From NCBI GenBank assembly GCA_030730365.1, contig JANQVJ010000005.1, positions 50,043-114,042 on the forward strand: 64,000 bases of DNA. The letters are read 5' to 3'. Positions 51,490 through 58,842 of the stretch are shown here, piece after piece (within the stretch, counting starts at the first letter, position 1; each line of letters opens with the position of its first letter). Origin of the DNA: Verrucomicrobiales bacterium (lineage in GTDB: Bacteria; Verrucomicrobiota; Verrucomicrobiia; Verrucomicrobiales; DEV007). Both the position numbers and the translations under genes were made by a program. The notes under the pieces are model-generated. The model was given only the letters and a program-made list of their open reading frames with translations. It did not search any database and had not been told where the DNA came from.

Positions 51490-52488
51490 TCACCGCCACC
51501 CTGCCTCGATCGCATCCGTCGTCAGGATGACCTCTCTTGATCCGCCCGAACCGGGGGTGAGGACCTCGAGGCGGAAGGCGGATCCGACCGGCTTTGCCCT
51601 GATCATCGCGAGCAGTTGTGAGAGACGCTGGAGCTGGACTCCGTCGCAGCGCAGGATGAGGTCGTGAGGTTTGATCCCGGCGCGATCGAGGGGGCGGTCT
51701 TTGAAAACGGGATTCACGACGAGGCCGTCACCGCGGTCGGGCAGTTTGTCAAAGAAGGTTCTATCTGCGGTGCGGATCTCCCAGAGGAAGCCGCCGATTC
51801 CCGATGTAGAGGCAATGGCATTCTTTTCGATGAGATCTCTCACGGTGGCGGGAGGTGACACCATGCTGAGACCGGATGAAGGCGCGCCTTCGTCGCCTTT
51901 GAGGCGTCCGTGCTGCACCCCGACAATTTCCCCGTCGCGATTGATCCAGGGACCGCCGGAGGAGAAGGCGGGATTGATCCCCGAGATGAAGTAATGGGCG
52001 AGATAATCCTGTGAAGACGAGAAGTCAGTGTAGACGATCCCGGCATGGGCAACGGTTCCGGGGAGGAAAAGTTGGCGGCGGCCGAGGGCGGGACCAACGT
52101 TAAAGACGGCCTTTGTCTCGGCTGGGATGGAGGCGGCGACACGGAGCGATCCGTAGCGGTTGAGGGTGGGGTCAACTTCGAGAAGGGCGAGGTCGTGTCC
52201 AAGATCGTAAGCGCTGAGAGAGGCGAAATGAGATTGGTCGTCGGCGGTGACAATGATGCAGGTGTCACCGGGGCGGTGGAAGAGGTGCGCGGCGGTAAGG
52301 ATATAGGTTTTCCCCCGGCTGTCGGTGACGAAGGCGCCGCCTCCGCGTAATTGGCCTTTGATGATGACCTCGACACAGGCGCGGCGGGTTTTTTCAATGA
52401 CATTTAGAGATAACTCCTGAGCCGGAACCAACAATGTCGTCAGGTTGAAAAAAAAGATCGCCGAAACGAGGTGAAGGGGGAATACCAT
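51490..52488 (-). CDS. Exported trypsin-like serine protease with a C-terminal PDZ domain
   Basis: 332 residues. An N-terminal hydrophobic segment (MVFPLHLVSAIFFFNLTTLLVPAQ) is a signal peptide or anchor. The chymotrypsin-fold triad is present: His in ILTAAHLFH near residue 69, Asp in LGHDLALLEV near 99, and Ser in AFSSGGPWIN near 178 (usual GNSGGP). A PDZ domain follows at about 245-325 (GLVVNPVFKDRPLDRAGIKPHDLILRCDGVQL). This is the HtrA/DegP layout, but short and with an unusual Ser loop. It is probably a periplasmic protease. It is downstream of the DUF455-ATP-grasp gene on the same strand with 30 bases between, so the two may be co-transcribed. Confidence 0.85.
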   Translation of the reverse strand: MVFPLHLVSAIFFFNLTTLLVPAQELSLNVIEKTRRACVEVIIKGQLRGGGAFVTDSRGKTYILTAAHLFHRPGDTCIIVTADDQSHFASLSAYDLGHDLALLEVDPTLNRYGSLRVAASIPAETKAVFNVGPALGRRQLFLPGTVAHAGIVYTDFSSSQDYLAHYFISGINPAFSSGGPWINRDGEIVGVQHGRLKGDEGAPSSGLSMVSPPATVRDLIEKNAIASTSGIGGFLWEIRTADRTFFDKLPDRGDGLVVNPVFKDRPLDRAGIKPHDLILRCDGVQLQRLSQLLAMIRAKPVGSAFRLEVLTPGSGGSREVILTTDAIEAGWR

Positions 52489-52518
52489 GGCAAGCTGGGG
52501 CTGGGGGAGAGAGAATCT

Positions 52519-54666
52519 TTAATGCAGGGCCGGATCGGGGCGGGGGAGGAGCTTGCCGATGGTCGCCCGGGCGACAAAGTGAGCCCCGGGTCCCCGCTCA
52601 GTGAGGAGGAGGGAGCCTCCGCACCAGCGGCCTTTTTCGTCGAGGAGGGGGGCGTCGTCCCGGCTGTCTGCGTCGGCGGCCTTGATGATTTCGAGGCGCA
52701 GGTGGCAGCCGGGAGCAATCTGGCGGCGCAGTTCGAGTGCGACCCGACCCATCGTATGGCGTGGATTGATCTCGCAAAAGGGCCTAAGGGTGAGGAAGCC
52801 CTGAGGGTCGCGGTGAAGGTAGGCATCGATTCCGAGGGGACCTTCGTATCCGTGGTCTCCAGCCCAGCGCACGAGGTCGGCGGCGACCGGCCCGTCGACG
52901 GCGTAGAGGGGAAAGACCTCTTCCATGAGAGTGCGGGCAAGTTCGGGAGCGAGGCCTTTGCAAAATTTGATCTGGCAAAGACTGCCGCGATAGCCTCCGC
53001 TCTTGGAAATGATCTGTTCGACGAAGCCGATGAGGCGGGCGCTCCCGTCAGCGATATGATACTGAACGGAGAAGTCGAGGACGCGGTCGTGGGCCGGTTC
53101 GAGAAGGATGCCGCCCTCGGCAAGGACTTTGCTCGTGAATGGTCGACTCGTGACAGCGGTTGCGTCAGAGAGATCGAGACTCAGCATGCCGGAGCCGGCC
53201 GTGGAAAAGGCCCGTTTGAGGACCCCCTTGCGGTAGCCGAGTTCGCGAAGGGTGGTGATGGCGGCGATGAGATCTTCGGAGCTGCGACAGGGAAAGGAAG
53301 GCCCCATCCAGGAGCCGAAGGTATCGACCTGAGCGATTTTGGAAAAAAGCTCGCGTGTTTTTCCCGACCACGGGGCGGTCCCGGCCCGCTGAGCCGTTGT
53401 TCCGGTTTGCAAGGCGCCGAATCGCTCTTCAAGGTCGGGAGCGACGGACCAGGGCTTAATGCTATTAATCTTGCGATGGAGGAGGAGGGCGGTGGGATCG
53501 AGATTCCCCGCCGCGTCGACGGCCTCAAGTTCGGGCAGGGTGAGGCCACAGCGGCGCAGCTTCGCGAGATGCGCCTGCGAAGGGAGTCGTCTCAGGAGGA
53601 GAACGTCGTCTTTCCTCGCGAGGAAAGCGGCGAGCAGCTCGAGGTCATGGATCACGGCGAGCGCTCTTTTGTCAGGGTGGTAGGGCCGGGGCCAGACGGC
53701 GGCGCGGTGCTCGGCTTCGGGATTGAAGTAAAAGACGTTCGGAGTCCGCCCTTTCGACCTTTCGAAGAGGGCGAGGCGCTGGATGTAGTCTTCGTCGAAG
53801 CCGGCGGCGCGGCGCCCCGCTTCGTTGAAGCCGGTGCGGTTGCCCTTGGCCCGACTGGGGGAGAGGGGGAAGGGGAGCCGCTTCTGGAGGGCGGACCAGT
53901 CACTCTCTTTTTCCTCTTTCCACCGGCGGAACCAGCTCAGCCCATAGCCGACGTGGGCGATTTCGTCTTCATAAATGCGGAGGAGGATGGAGGCGCTCTT
54001 CCCGTCACCGGCCTCGCGGAGGAGGTGTCCGTAGTGCAGGGCATAGTCGAGATTTGCTTGCTCAAAGGTGAGGCTCAACCGTGAGACATAGTCGAGAGGA
54101 GTCTCCATGCGGGAGACCGCCTCCCAGAAGAAGCGGCTTAGCGGGTACTGGCCGAACTCGATTCCGCACTCTCGCATGCGGTTCACATACCAGCGGGTGT
54201 GAAGCTGCTCCTCGCGCAGGGTATTGGCGAGGCCCTCACGAAAAGCGACCGGGGCGTCGGGGAACTTCAGGAGGGCTAGGGCCATGAGCTCGGCCGCGAG
54301 TAGTTCGTGATTGGCGAAAAAGTGAAGGAGGACTCCGCGATTTTCGTCATTTACGAGTCCGGGGCGGGTCGGTAGCGTCGGCCGCGCGGTGGAGTCCGAG
54401 GCAAAACGGAGGTGATCGGGTCTACCGGGGAGGATTTGCCCGTATTTGGCCGGTCCCCGCCTCGTCTCCGGCGAACCGGCGTCGGGCCCGAGAGGGCGTC
54501 GGGCGAGGCGCAGCTTCTCATCGAGGTCGGTCGCAAAAAGGACGCGACGGGCGAGATCGTTGATTGACTCCGGTCCTGTGGCAAGGTCCGTCGCCGTCCC
54601 GGTTTCGGGCGTCGACTCCGAAAAGGGAGATTTCTCCCAAGTTAATCTGGCTCTTGACCGTTGCAT
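52519..54666 (-). CDS. DUF455 ferritin-like domain fused to an ATP-grasp-like domain
   Basis: 715 residues from the ATG at 54666 (54705 is possible). Residues about 95-260 form a DUF455/MiaE-type ferritin-like bundle: NHELLAAELMALALL, then LREEQLHTRWYVNRM (ExxH), then RIYEDEIAHVGYGLSWF (ExxH), a full set of di-iron ligands. A linker at about 265-400 follows. The C-terminal part (about 400-690) resembles ATP-grasp ligases: VLKRAFSTAGSGMLSLDL, GILLEPAH, then GPLGIDAYL and FCEINPRHTMGRVA (metal- and ATP-binding Asn/Glu). DUF455 alone is common; the fusion suggests an oxygen-dependent step coupled to ATP-driven amide or peptide bond formation on one substrate. It is divergent from the LptF/G-like gene with 79 bases between. 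The substrate is unknown. Confidence 0.7.
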   Translation of the reverse strand: MQRSRARLTWEKSPFSESTPETGTATDLATGPESINDLARRVLFATDLDEKLRLARRPLGPDAGSPETRRGPAKYGQILPGRPDHLRFASDSTARPTLPTRPGLVNDENRGVLLHFFANHELLAAELMALALLKFPDAPVAFREGLANTLREEQLHTRWYVNRMRECGIEFGQYPLSRFFWEAVSRMETPLDYVSRLSLTFEQANLDYALHYGHLLREAGDGKSASILLRIYEDEIAHVGYGLSWFRRWKEEKESDWSALQKRLPFPLSPSRAKGNRTGFNEAGRRAAGFDEDYIQRLALFERSKGRTPNVFYFNPEAEHRAAVWPRPYHPDKRALAVIHDLELLAAFLARKDDVLLLRRLPSQAHLAKLRRCGLTLPELEAVDAAGNLDPTALLLHRKINSIKPWSVAPDLEERFGALQTGTTAQRAGTAPWSGKTRELFSKIAQVDTFGSWMGPSFPCRSSEDLIAAITTLRELGYRKGVLKRAFSTAGSGMLSLDLSDATAVTSRPFTSKVLAEGGILLEPAHDRVLDFSVQYHIADGSARLIGFVEQIISKSGGYRGSLCQIKFCKGLAPELARTLMEEVFPLYAVDGPVAADLVRWAGDHGYEGPLGIDAYLHRDPQGFLTLRPFCEINPRHTMGRVALELRRQIAPGCHLRLEIIKAADADSRDDAPLLDEKGRWCGGSLLLTERGPGAHFVARATIGKLLPRPDPALH

Positions 54667-54745
54667 CGGATATAGCGAACTTCGTTCCTTCGGACTGGCG
54701 AACATTCAGTAGAGCCTACAAATTCCCCGTCCGCTACTATGCCGC

Positions 54746-56491
54746 ATGATTGAGATTCTGACAAGGAACCCCCTTACCCGATTTGGTCAGCGACTCGCCG
54801 GACAGGTGAGGTCAGGGGTGCACCATGTCCTCAGCCGCAGTGACAAGGGGGCCCTCTCGATCCGCGCCTTCATGGGGCTACTCCCGGTCTGGCTCGCGTT
54901 CATCTTTGCAGGGACGCTTTTCGAATACCGCGACGCCGGCCGGGTGCTAGGGGAAACTGGGGGTAAGCCTGTGCTTGGCGAGTTGCCTTCGCTCATCCCG
55001 CTGGTCTTCCAGGGCTTCGGGGTATTTATCGCACTCGTTTCTTTTCTCGTTACCTTCCGGATTAAAGAGACGACTGAATCCGAGCAGCGAAAAGGGCTCG
55101 TTGTCATCGCCCTGTCTCTCGGTGCCCTCGCCAGCCTCGCGGTCTGGCTTCCGACTGATATCATTGAGACGCAGGCGGCCATCTCTGGAAAGGCCCTCGC
55201 AGGGGAGGCCCCGTCGATCCCGGCTTATTTCGGAAAGCTCCTCCTCATTTCGCTGCTCATTCTCAGTGTCCCGGTCGCGGCGCTGCTGTATTTCCGCCTC
55301 AGTCTGATGGATCACTACGTCGTCCACAATTTCCTCTCGCCCTTTTTCTTATGTCTCTTTTCTTTCATGTCGATCTGGGTAATCGCGGACTTCACGGACC
55401 ACGCCGGCTCGTTTTCGGGGCTGACATTTGGCGAGATCCTCAACTTCTACATCGTCCAAATACCCTTTGTGATTCTTTTCGTGATGCCGATCGCGGTGCT
55501 TTTCTCGGGGCTCTTCGCGATGAGCAAAATGTCGAAATCGAACGAACTCATCAGCATGATAGGCTCGGGTCGCAGCGTCCTCCGCATCCTCGCGCCGCTC
55601 ATCGCTGTGGGCGTCTACGGCTCGCTCATCGGGCTGGCCTTTAAGTATGAATGGGCTCCCGCCTCGGTCGGCTACAAGGAGGCTATCCTCGAGACGGCAA
55701 AGCGCGAGACCTTGGTGAAAAAACACGGTCAGCGTCTCAACGAGGACATTTGGGCGAAGCGCGGCTGGATGCATGTGAACGAGCATGACAAGCGCAGTTG
55801 GTTTGTCGGGCGGGTGCCGTTCACTCTGAGTGATGACATGGGCGACGTCGTTGTGATGCAGCTCGACGAGCGCGATCAGCCCACTACGATGTGGATTGCG
55901 AAGCGGGCGAAGTGGGTTTGGGATGCACAGCCTCCCACCTGGATCCTCTCGAGCGTGCGTGTCTACACTTACGACAAAAATCAAATTCCGCGCATCGAGA
56001 GTAAGGAAACGGTCGAAATGAACTCCTGGGCGGAGACCCCCTGGAAGGTCCTGAGTTCGTCGCAGAATCCCGAATATCTCGGCATTCCCGGGCTTACGAT
56101 GTATCTTAACGCGAACCGCGAACTCGACTCCCTCGCGCTCGCCTCGTTTCGGACAAACTGGTGGTATGTCTTCTCCGAGCCGATCTCCTGCCTCGTCCTC
56201 CTCCTTGTGGCGGCTCCGCTCGGGATTGTCTACTCGCGGCGCGGGGCGATGGGCGGGGTGACGGCCGCCATTGTCATCTTTGCCCTTATGTATGTCATGC
56301 GCGGGACCTTTCTCGCGATGGGGCACAGTGACCGTATGCCACCCTTTGTCGCGGCGTGGTTGACCAACATTCTTGTCGGCATTACCGGTCTCGTCCTGCT
56401 ATGGCTGAAAGCACGCAACCGGGAAGTCCCTAAAGTGAAGGCACTGATCTGCGCTATCACTCGAAGGCTGAAACCCGGCCGTGCCACCTGA
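54746..56491 (+). CDS. LptF/LptG (YjgP/YjgQ) family permease with an N-terminal membrane extension
   Basis: 581 residues. Residues about 190 onward match the LptF/G family: SLMDHYVVHNFLSPFFLCLFSFMSIWVIADF, then LPIAVLF-type spans (FVMPIAVLFSGLFAMSKMSKSNELISMIGSGRSVLRILAPL), a periplasmic beta-jellyroll, and C-terminal spans (YVFSEPISCLVLLLVAAPLGIVYSRRGAMGG). These proteins form the membrane part of the LPS exporter with LptB. The family is normally about 360 residues; here some 190 extra residues with about four membrane spans precede it. The partner lptF/G and lptB genes are not in the window. It overlaps the frame of the following gene slightly if that gene starts at 56481. Confidence 0.85.
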   Translation: MIEILTRNPLTRFGQRLAGQVRSGVHHVLSRSDKGALSIRAFMGLLPVWLAFIFAGTLFEYRDAGRVLGETGGKPVLGELPSLIPLVFQGFGVFIALVSFLVTFRIKETTESEQRKGLVVIALSLGALASLAVWLPTDIIETQAAISGKALAGEAPSIPAYFGKLLLISLLILSVPVAALLYFRLSLMDHYVVHNFLSPFFLCLFSFMSIWVIADFTDHAGSFSGLTFGEILNFYIVQIPFVILFVMPIAVLFSGLFAMSKMSKSNELISMIGSGRSVLRILAPLIAVGVYGSLIGLAFKYEWAPASVGYKEAILETAKRETLVKKHGQRLNEDIWAKRGWMHVNEHDKRSWFVGRVPFTLSDDMGDVVVMQLDERDQPTTMWIAKRAKWVWDAQPPTWILSSVRVYTYDKNQIPRIESKETVEMNSWAETPWKVLSSSQNPEYLGIPGLTMYLNANRELDSLALASFRTNWWYVFSEPISCLVLLLVAAPLGIVYSRRGAMGGVTAAIVIFALMYVMRGTFLAMGHSDRMPPFVAAWLTNILVGITGLVLLWLKARNREVPKVKALICAITRRLKPGRAT

Positions 56492-56510
56492 GCGACGCAC
56501 TTCTTATTTC

Positions 56511-57299
56511 ATGGCCATTATTCAAGACTGGAAGATACGCTCGACCCATGCCCGCTGCGAGGTCTCGGGCGACGCCTTTCTCGACGGAGATCAGTTCTAC
56601 ACCTGTATCTTTGATGAACCGGCCTCCGATGGGTTCCTTCGCCGCGACTACTCGGCGGCATCGTGGAAGAAAGTCCGCAAAAAGCTCGATCCGGCCCCTT
56701 TCTCGTTCTGGAAATCGACGTATAAAGCTCCCGTTAGGGCAGCGGAAGATCATCGCACCACCGGCACCTCGGTCGAGGGAATGCTGCGCCGCTTCATCGA
56801 TCAGGACGATCCGCGCACCGAAAATGCCCGCTATATCCTCGCTCTGATGCTCGAGCGAAAGAAGACCCTCATCCCGACGGACACGAAGGAGACGGAAACC
56901 CGCACGCTGCTTTTCTACGAACACGCCGACAATGGCGATGTCTTTATCGTAGCCGATCCGGGTTTGAAGCTCGCGGAGATCGAGGCGGTCCAGCGCGAGG
57001 TCGTCGATCTGCTGGCGGAGGAGGATAAACGCGCTGCGGGTGAGTTAGATGCGGAGCAGGAGTCGTCCGACAAAGATGCCGAGAATCACGAAGACGAGAC
57101 CCAGAATGACGGTGAGAAACCCGCCGAGTCCGAAGACGAGCCGGTTCCCGGTCCCGGTGAGGAAGCGTCTGAGCCCGTCGGACCTTATTCGACGGTAGGC
57201 ACCGGGGAAGAGCTCTCCGATGAGGTAGATGAGGACCTTGAATGCACCGATACCGGCGAGGATCCAACCTCCCCAGAGGATGAGGCGCACTCCGAGTAA
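56511..57299 (+). CDS. Conserved-type hypothetical protein with an acidic tail
   Basis: 262 residues from the ATG at 56511 (56481 is possible). The first 175 look like a folded domain: IIQDWKIRSTHARCEVSGDAFLDGDQFYTCIFDEP, then DFSFW-type (PFSFWKSTYKAP), MLRRFIDQDDPRTENARYILALMLERKKTLI, and VFIVADPGLKLAEIEAVQREVVDLL. I recall similar sequences only in Planctomycetes and Verrucomicrobia; the function is unknown. The last 85 residues are Glu/Asp/Ser-rich and lie exactly antisense, codon in register, to a hydrophobic minus-strand frame (57045-57317). One of the two is probably a shadow, so the true C-terminal end is uncertain. Confidence 0.6.
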   Translation: MAIIQDWKIRSTHARCEVSGDAFLDGDQFYTCIFDEPASDGFLRRDYSAASWKKVRKKLDPAPFSFWKSTYKAPVRAAEDHRTTGTSVEGMLRRFIDQDDPRTENARYILALMLERKKTLIPTDTKETETRTLLFYEHADNGDVFIVADPGLKLAEIEAVQREVVDLLAEEDKRAAGELDAEQESSDKDAENHEDETQNDGEKPAESEDEPVPGPGEEASEPVGPYSTVGTGEELSDEVDEDLECTDTGEDPTSPEDEAHSE

Positions 57300-57317
57300 G
57301 GGGTTGATAAGTTCCAT
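57045..57317 (-). CDS. Small predicted two-span membrane protein, antisense to the tail of the plus-strand gene
   Basis: 90 residues from the ATG at 57317, with a TGAGGA Shine-Dalgarno-like stretch about 5 bases upstream. Two hydrophobic spans (LILWGGWILAGIGAFKVLIYLIG at about 12-34 and LVFGLGGFLTVILGLVFVILGIFVG at about 60-84) flank a basic loop (YRRIRSDGLRRFL), a believable inner-membrane protein. By hand count its third codon positions are richer in G+C (about three quarters) than those of the overlapping plus frame (under two thirds), which favours this strand as coding. I do not recognise the family. The decayed DUF1460-like gene lies just upstream on the same strand. Confidence 0.5.
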   Translation of the reverse strand: MELINPLLGVRLILWGGWILAGIGAFKVLIYLIGELFPGAYRRIRSDGLRRFLTGTGNRLVFGLGGFLTVILGLVFVILGIFVGRLLLRI

Positions 57318-57329
57318 GGGGTCCTCACG

Positions 57330-57660
57330 TGACAGGGCTCATGAGAGAGGTTTCTCAAATTGGCCTCGGAGACCGCCTTGTCAATCACCGTCTCGCTGAC
57401 TTCGAGAGGTCGGCCGACGGGGATGCCGGCGTGAGTAATGAACTCGTTGAAGTAGCGCGGGATCGTTTTGTCGATGACGACTTTCTTGTAGTTTCGCGAG
57501 GCATGCATGAAGCGCATTTCACCGACCTTGTTCTTCAGCGCGAGACCGACATGGGAGCAAAAGCCGCCGTTGTATTTTGTCACGATATTGGTGGAGTGGT
57601 GGAACCTTGAATCTCAGATTATGATGCCATTCATGCCGATCAGTATAACTTTTCCGGCCG
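57330..57660 (-). pseudogene. Remnant of a DUF1460-like (amidase-like) gene with a nonsense codon
   Basis: The minus-strand frame reads AAGKVILIGMNGIII, a TGA (57614-57616), then DSRFHHSTNIVTKYNGGFCSHVGLALKNK, MRFMHASRNYKKVVIDK, and FITHAGIPVGRPLEV. The second part resembles the C-terminal half of DUF1460 / N-acetylmuramoyl-L-alanine-amidase-like proteins (SHVGL, FMHAS, HAGIxVGRPL). A start codon in frame with the whole is lacking, the N-terminal half is missing because DUF4199 begins at 57728 on the other strand, and a stop interrupts it. The frame continues past the conserved part to 57185 without a family-like end. This accounts for most of the 410-base stretch between the flanking genes. 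Confidence 0.45.
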
Positions 57661-57727
57661 CGTCCCTCAAAACGCGATCCGGACTTGCGGGAGGACGGCG
57701 TCTGGCGTAGCGAGTGCGACGCGTGGA

Positions 57728-58231
57728 ATGAAATCGCAGGAATGGAAATGGGGCCTTCTCATCGGCTCGGTCAATGTCGTCTGGCTGCTCGTCTCGTGGG
57801 TGCTGGGATGGCATGGCAGCGGCATCGGGCTGTTTCAAGTCGCGATCGTTCTGGGCTTCTTCCTCAGCTTTGCCGGCTACGTCATTGCTTTTCGCAGCAT
57901 GGCAAAGGCGGAGCCTGAGACCACTTTCGCCGAAGGCATCCGGACTGGCGCGGTCATCGCCGCGATTTCAGGGCTTTTGACTTCGGCGGGTTGGGCCTTT
58001 TATCTGACCGCATGCAACCCCGGGATGTCGGATTACCTTGTCTCTGAAGTGCGGGCCTATTTCACCGCAGCCGGGACCGCCCCGGAGCAAATCGAGCTCA
58101 TCGCGGCCGAGTCGGAAAGCGACTTCGGACTGAGGGCTTTCACGATTAAGGGAGGTGTCGGTGCCTTCGTCTTCGGGATTATTTACAGTGCGATCATGAT
58201 GGGCTGGTTCAAATGGCAGCAGCGGCGATGA
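57728..58231 (+). CDS. DUF4199-like small integral membrane protein
   Basis: 167 residues with about four membrane spans: WGLLIGSVNVVWLLVSWVLG, IGLFQVAIVLGFFLSFAGYVIAF, a TGAVIAAISGLLTSAGWAFYL span, and GGVGAFVFGIIYSAIMMGWF. FAEGIRTGAVIA between the second and third spans is typical of DUF4199 proteins. The function of the family is unknown. The stop (58229-58231) overlaps the next start (ATGA at 58228), so it is coupled to the LAB_N protein gene. Confidence 0.75.
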   Translation: MKSQEWKWGLLIGSVNVVWLLVSWVLGWHGSGIGLFQVAIVLGFFLSFAGYVIAFRSMAKAEPETTFAEGIRTGAVIAAISGLLTSAGWAFYLTACNPGMSDYLVSEVRAYFTAAGTAPEQIELIAAESESDFGLRAFTIKGGVGAFVFGIIYSAIMMGWFKWQQRR

Positions 58232-58842
58232 AAGGAAAACGCAAACAACTCATCCTCGCCGCGGCATTGTTACTTCTCATTCCGGCGCTGGCCTGGTGGG
58301 TCATGGTCGGTCTCGGATACATCAGTTCGCCAGGGAAACCGGTCGTGCCGCCTTTCAATTTCTCGGACCGCATCGTCACAATCGAAGTGGAAAAGGGTGA
58401 CGAGGGGGAACTTCGAGCGACCTTTGACGGTTGGGAAGAGGGCAAGACCGGACTCACTGGTGACGAATTTTTCACCGAGATCCTCAGCCGGAAGAAAGAC
58501 CTCCCCTGGATCTACGGGATCCTCGATGTGACCTCGATGGTCGGGGTCCTCTGGGTGGTCTTCGGCCTTGCGGGGCAGGGGGTCTTCACTGCCCGCATGG
58601 TGGTGCAGTGGCAGGCGAGCGAAAAGGCGCGCGCCTCCATCGTGCCGCCTGTCTTTTGGTGGCTGAGTCTGCTCGGTGCCTCGATGCTGATGGTCTACTT
58701 CATCTGGCGAAAGGAGATCGTGGGCTTTCTCGGGCAGAGCACCGGCTGGATCATCTACATTCGCAATCTCTGGTTCATCTACGGAATGCAGAACGGGATG
58801 CCCGGGCCGGCATCCCGTGACGAGGCAGCGTCCGAGAAGTGA
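58228..58842 (+). CDS. Lipid A biosynthesis N-terminal (LAB_N) domain protein
   Basis: 204 residues from the ATG at 58228, chosen for the ATGA overlap with DUF4199; an ATG at 58213 is possible. An N-terminal anchor (LILAAALLLLIPALAWWVMVG) is followed by a soluble stretch of about 70 residues, then a LAB_N domain near 115-185: VFTARMVVQWQASEKARASIVPPVFWWLSLLGASMLMVYFIWRKEIVGFLGQSTGWIIYIRNL. LAB_N proteins are small multi-span membrane proteins, some fused to lipid-A-modifying glycosyltransferases; alone, the function is unclear. The stop at 58840-58842 abuts the convergent DUF1080 gene with no space between. Confidence 0.8.
   Translation: MKGKRKQLILAAALLLLIPALAWWVMVGLGYISSPGKPVVPPFNFSDRIVTIEVEKGDEGELRATFDGWEEGKTGLTGDEFFTEILSRKKDLPWIYGILDVTSMVGVLWVVFGLAGQGVFTARMVVQWQASEKARASIVPPVFWWLSLLGASMLMVYFIWRKEIVGFLGQSTGWIIYIRNLWFIYGMQNGMPGPASRDEAASEK

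Noticed and set aside
52471..54084. 537-codon open frame on the plus strand
   Set aside because: It is antisense to the DUF455-ATP-grasp gene, whose ExxH and EINPRH motifs show the coding strand.
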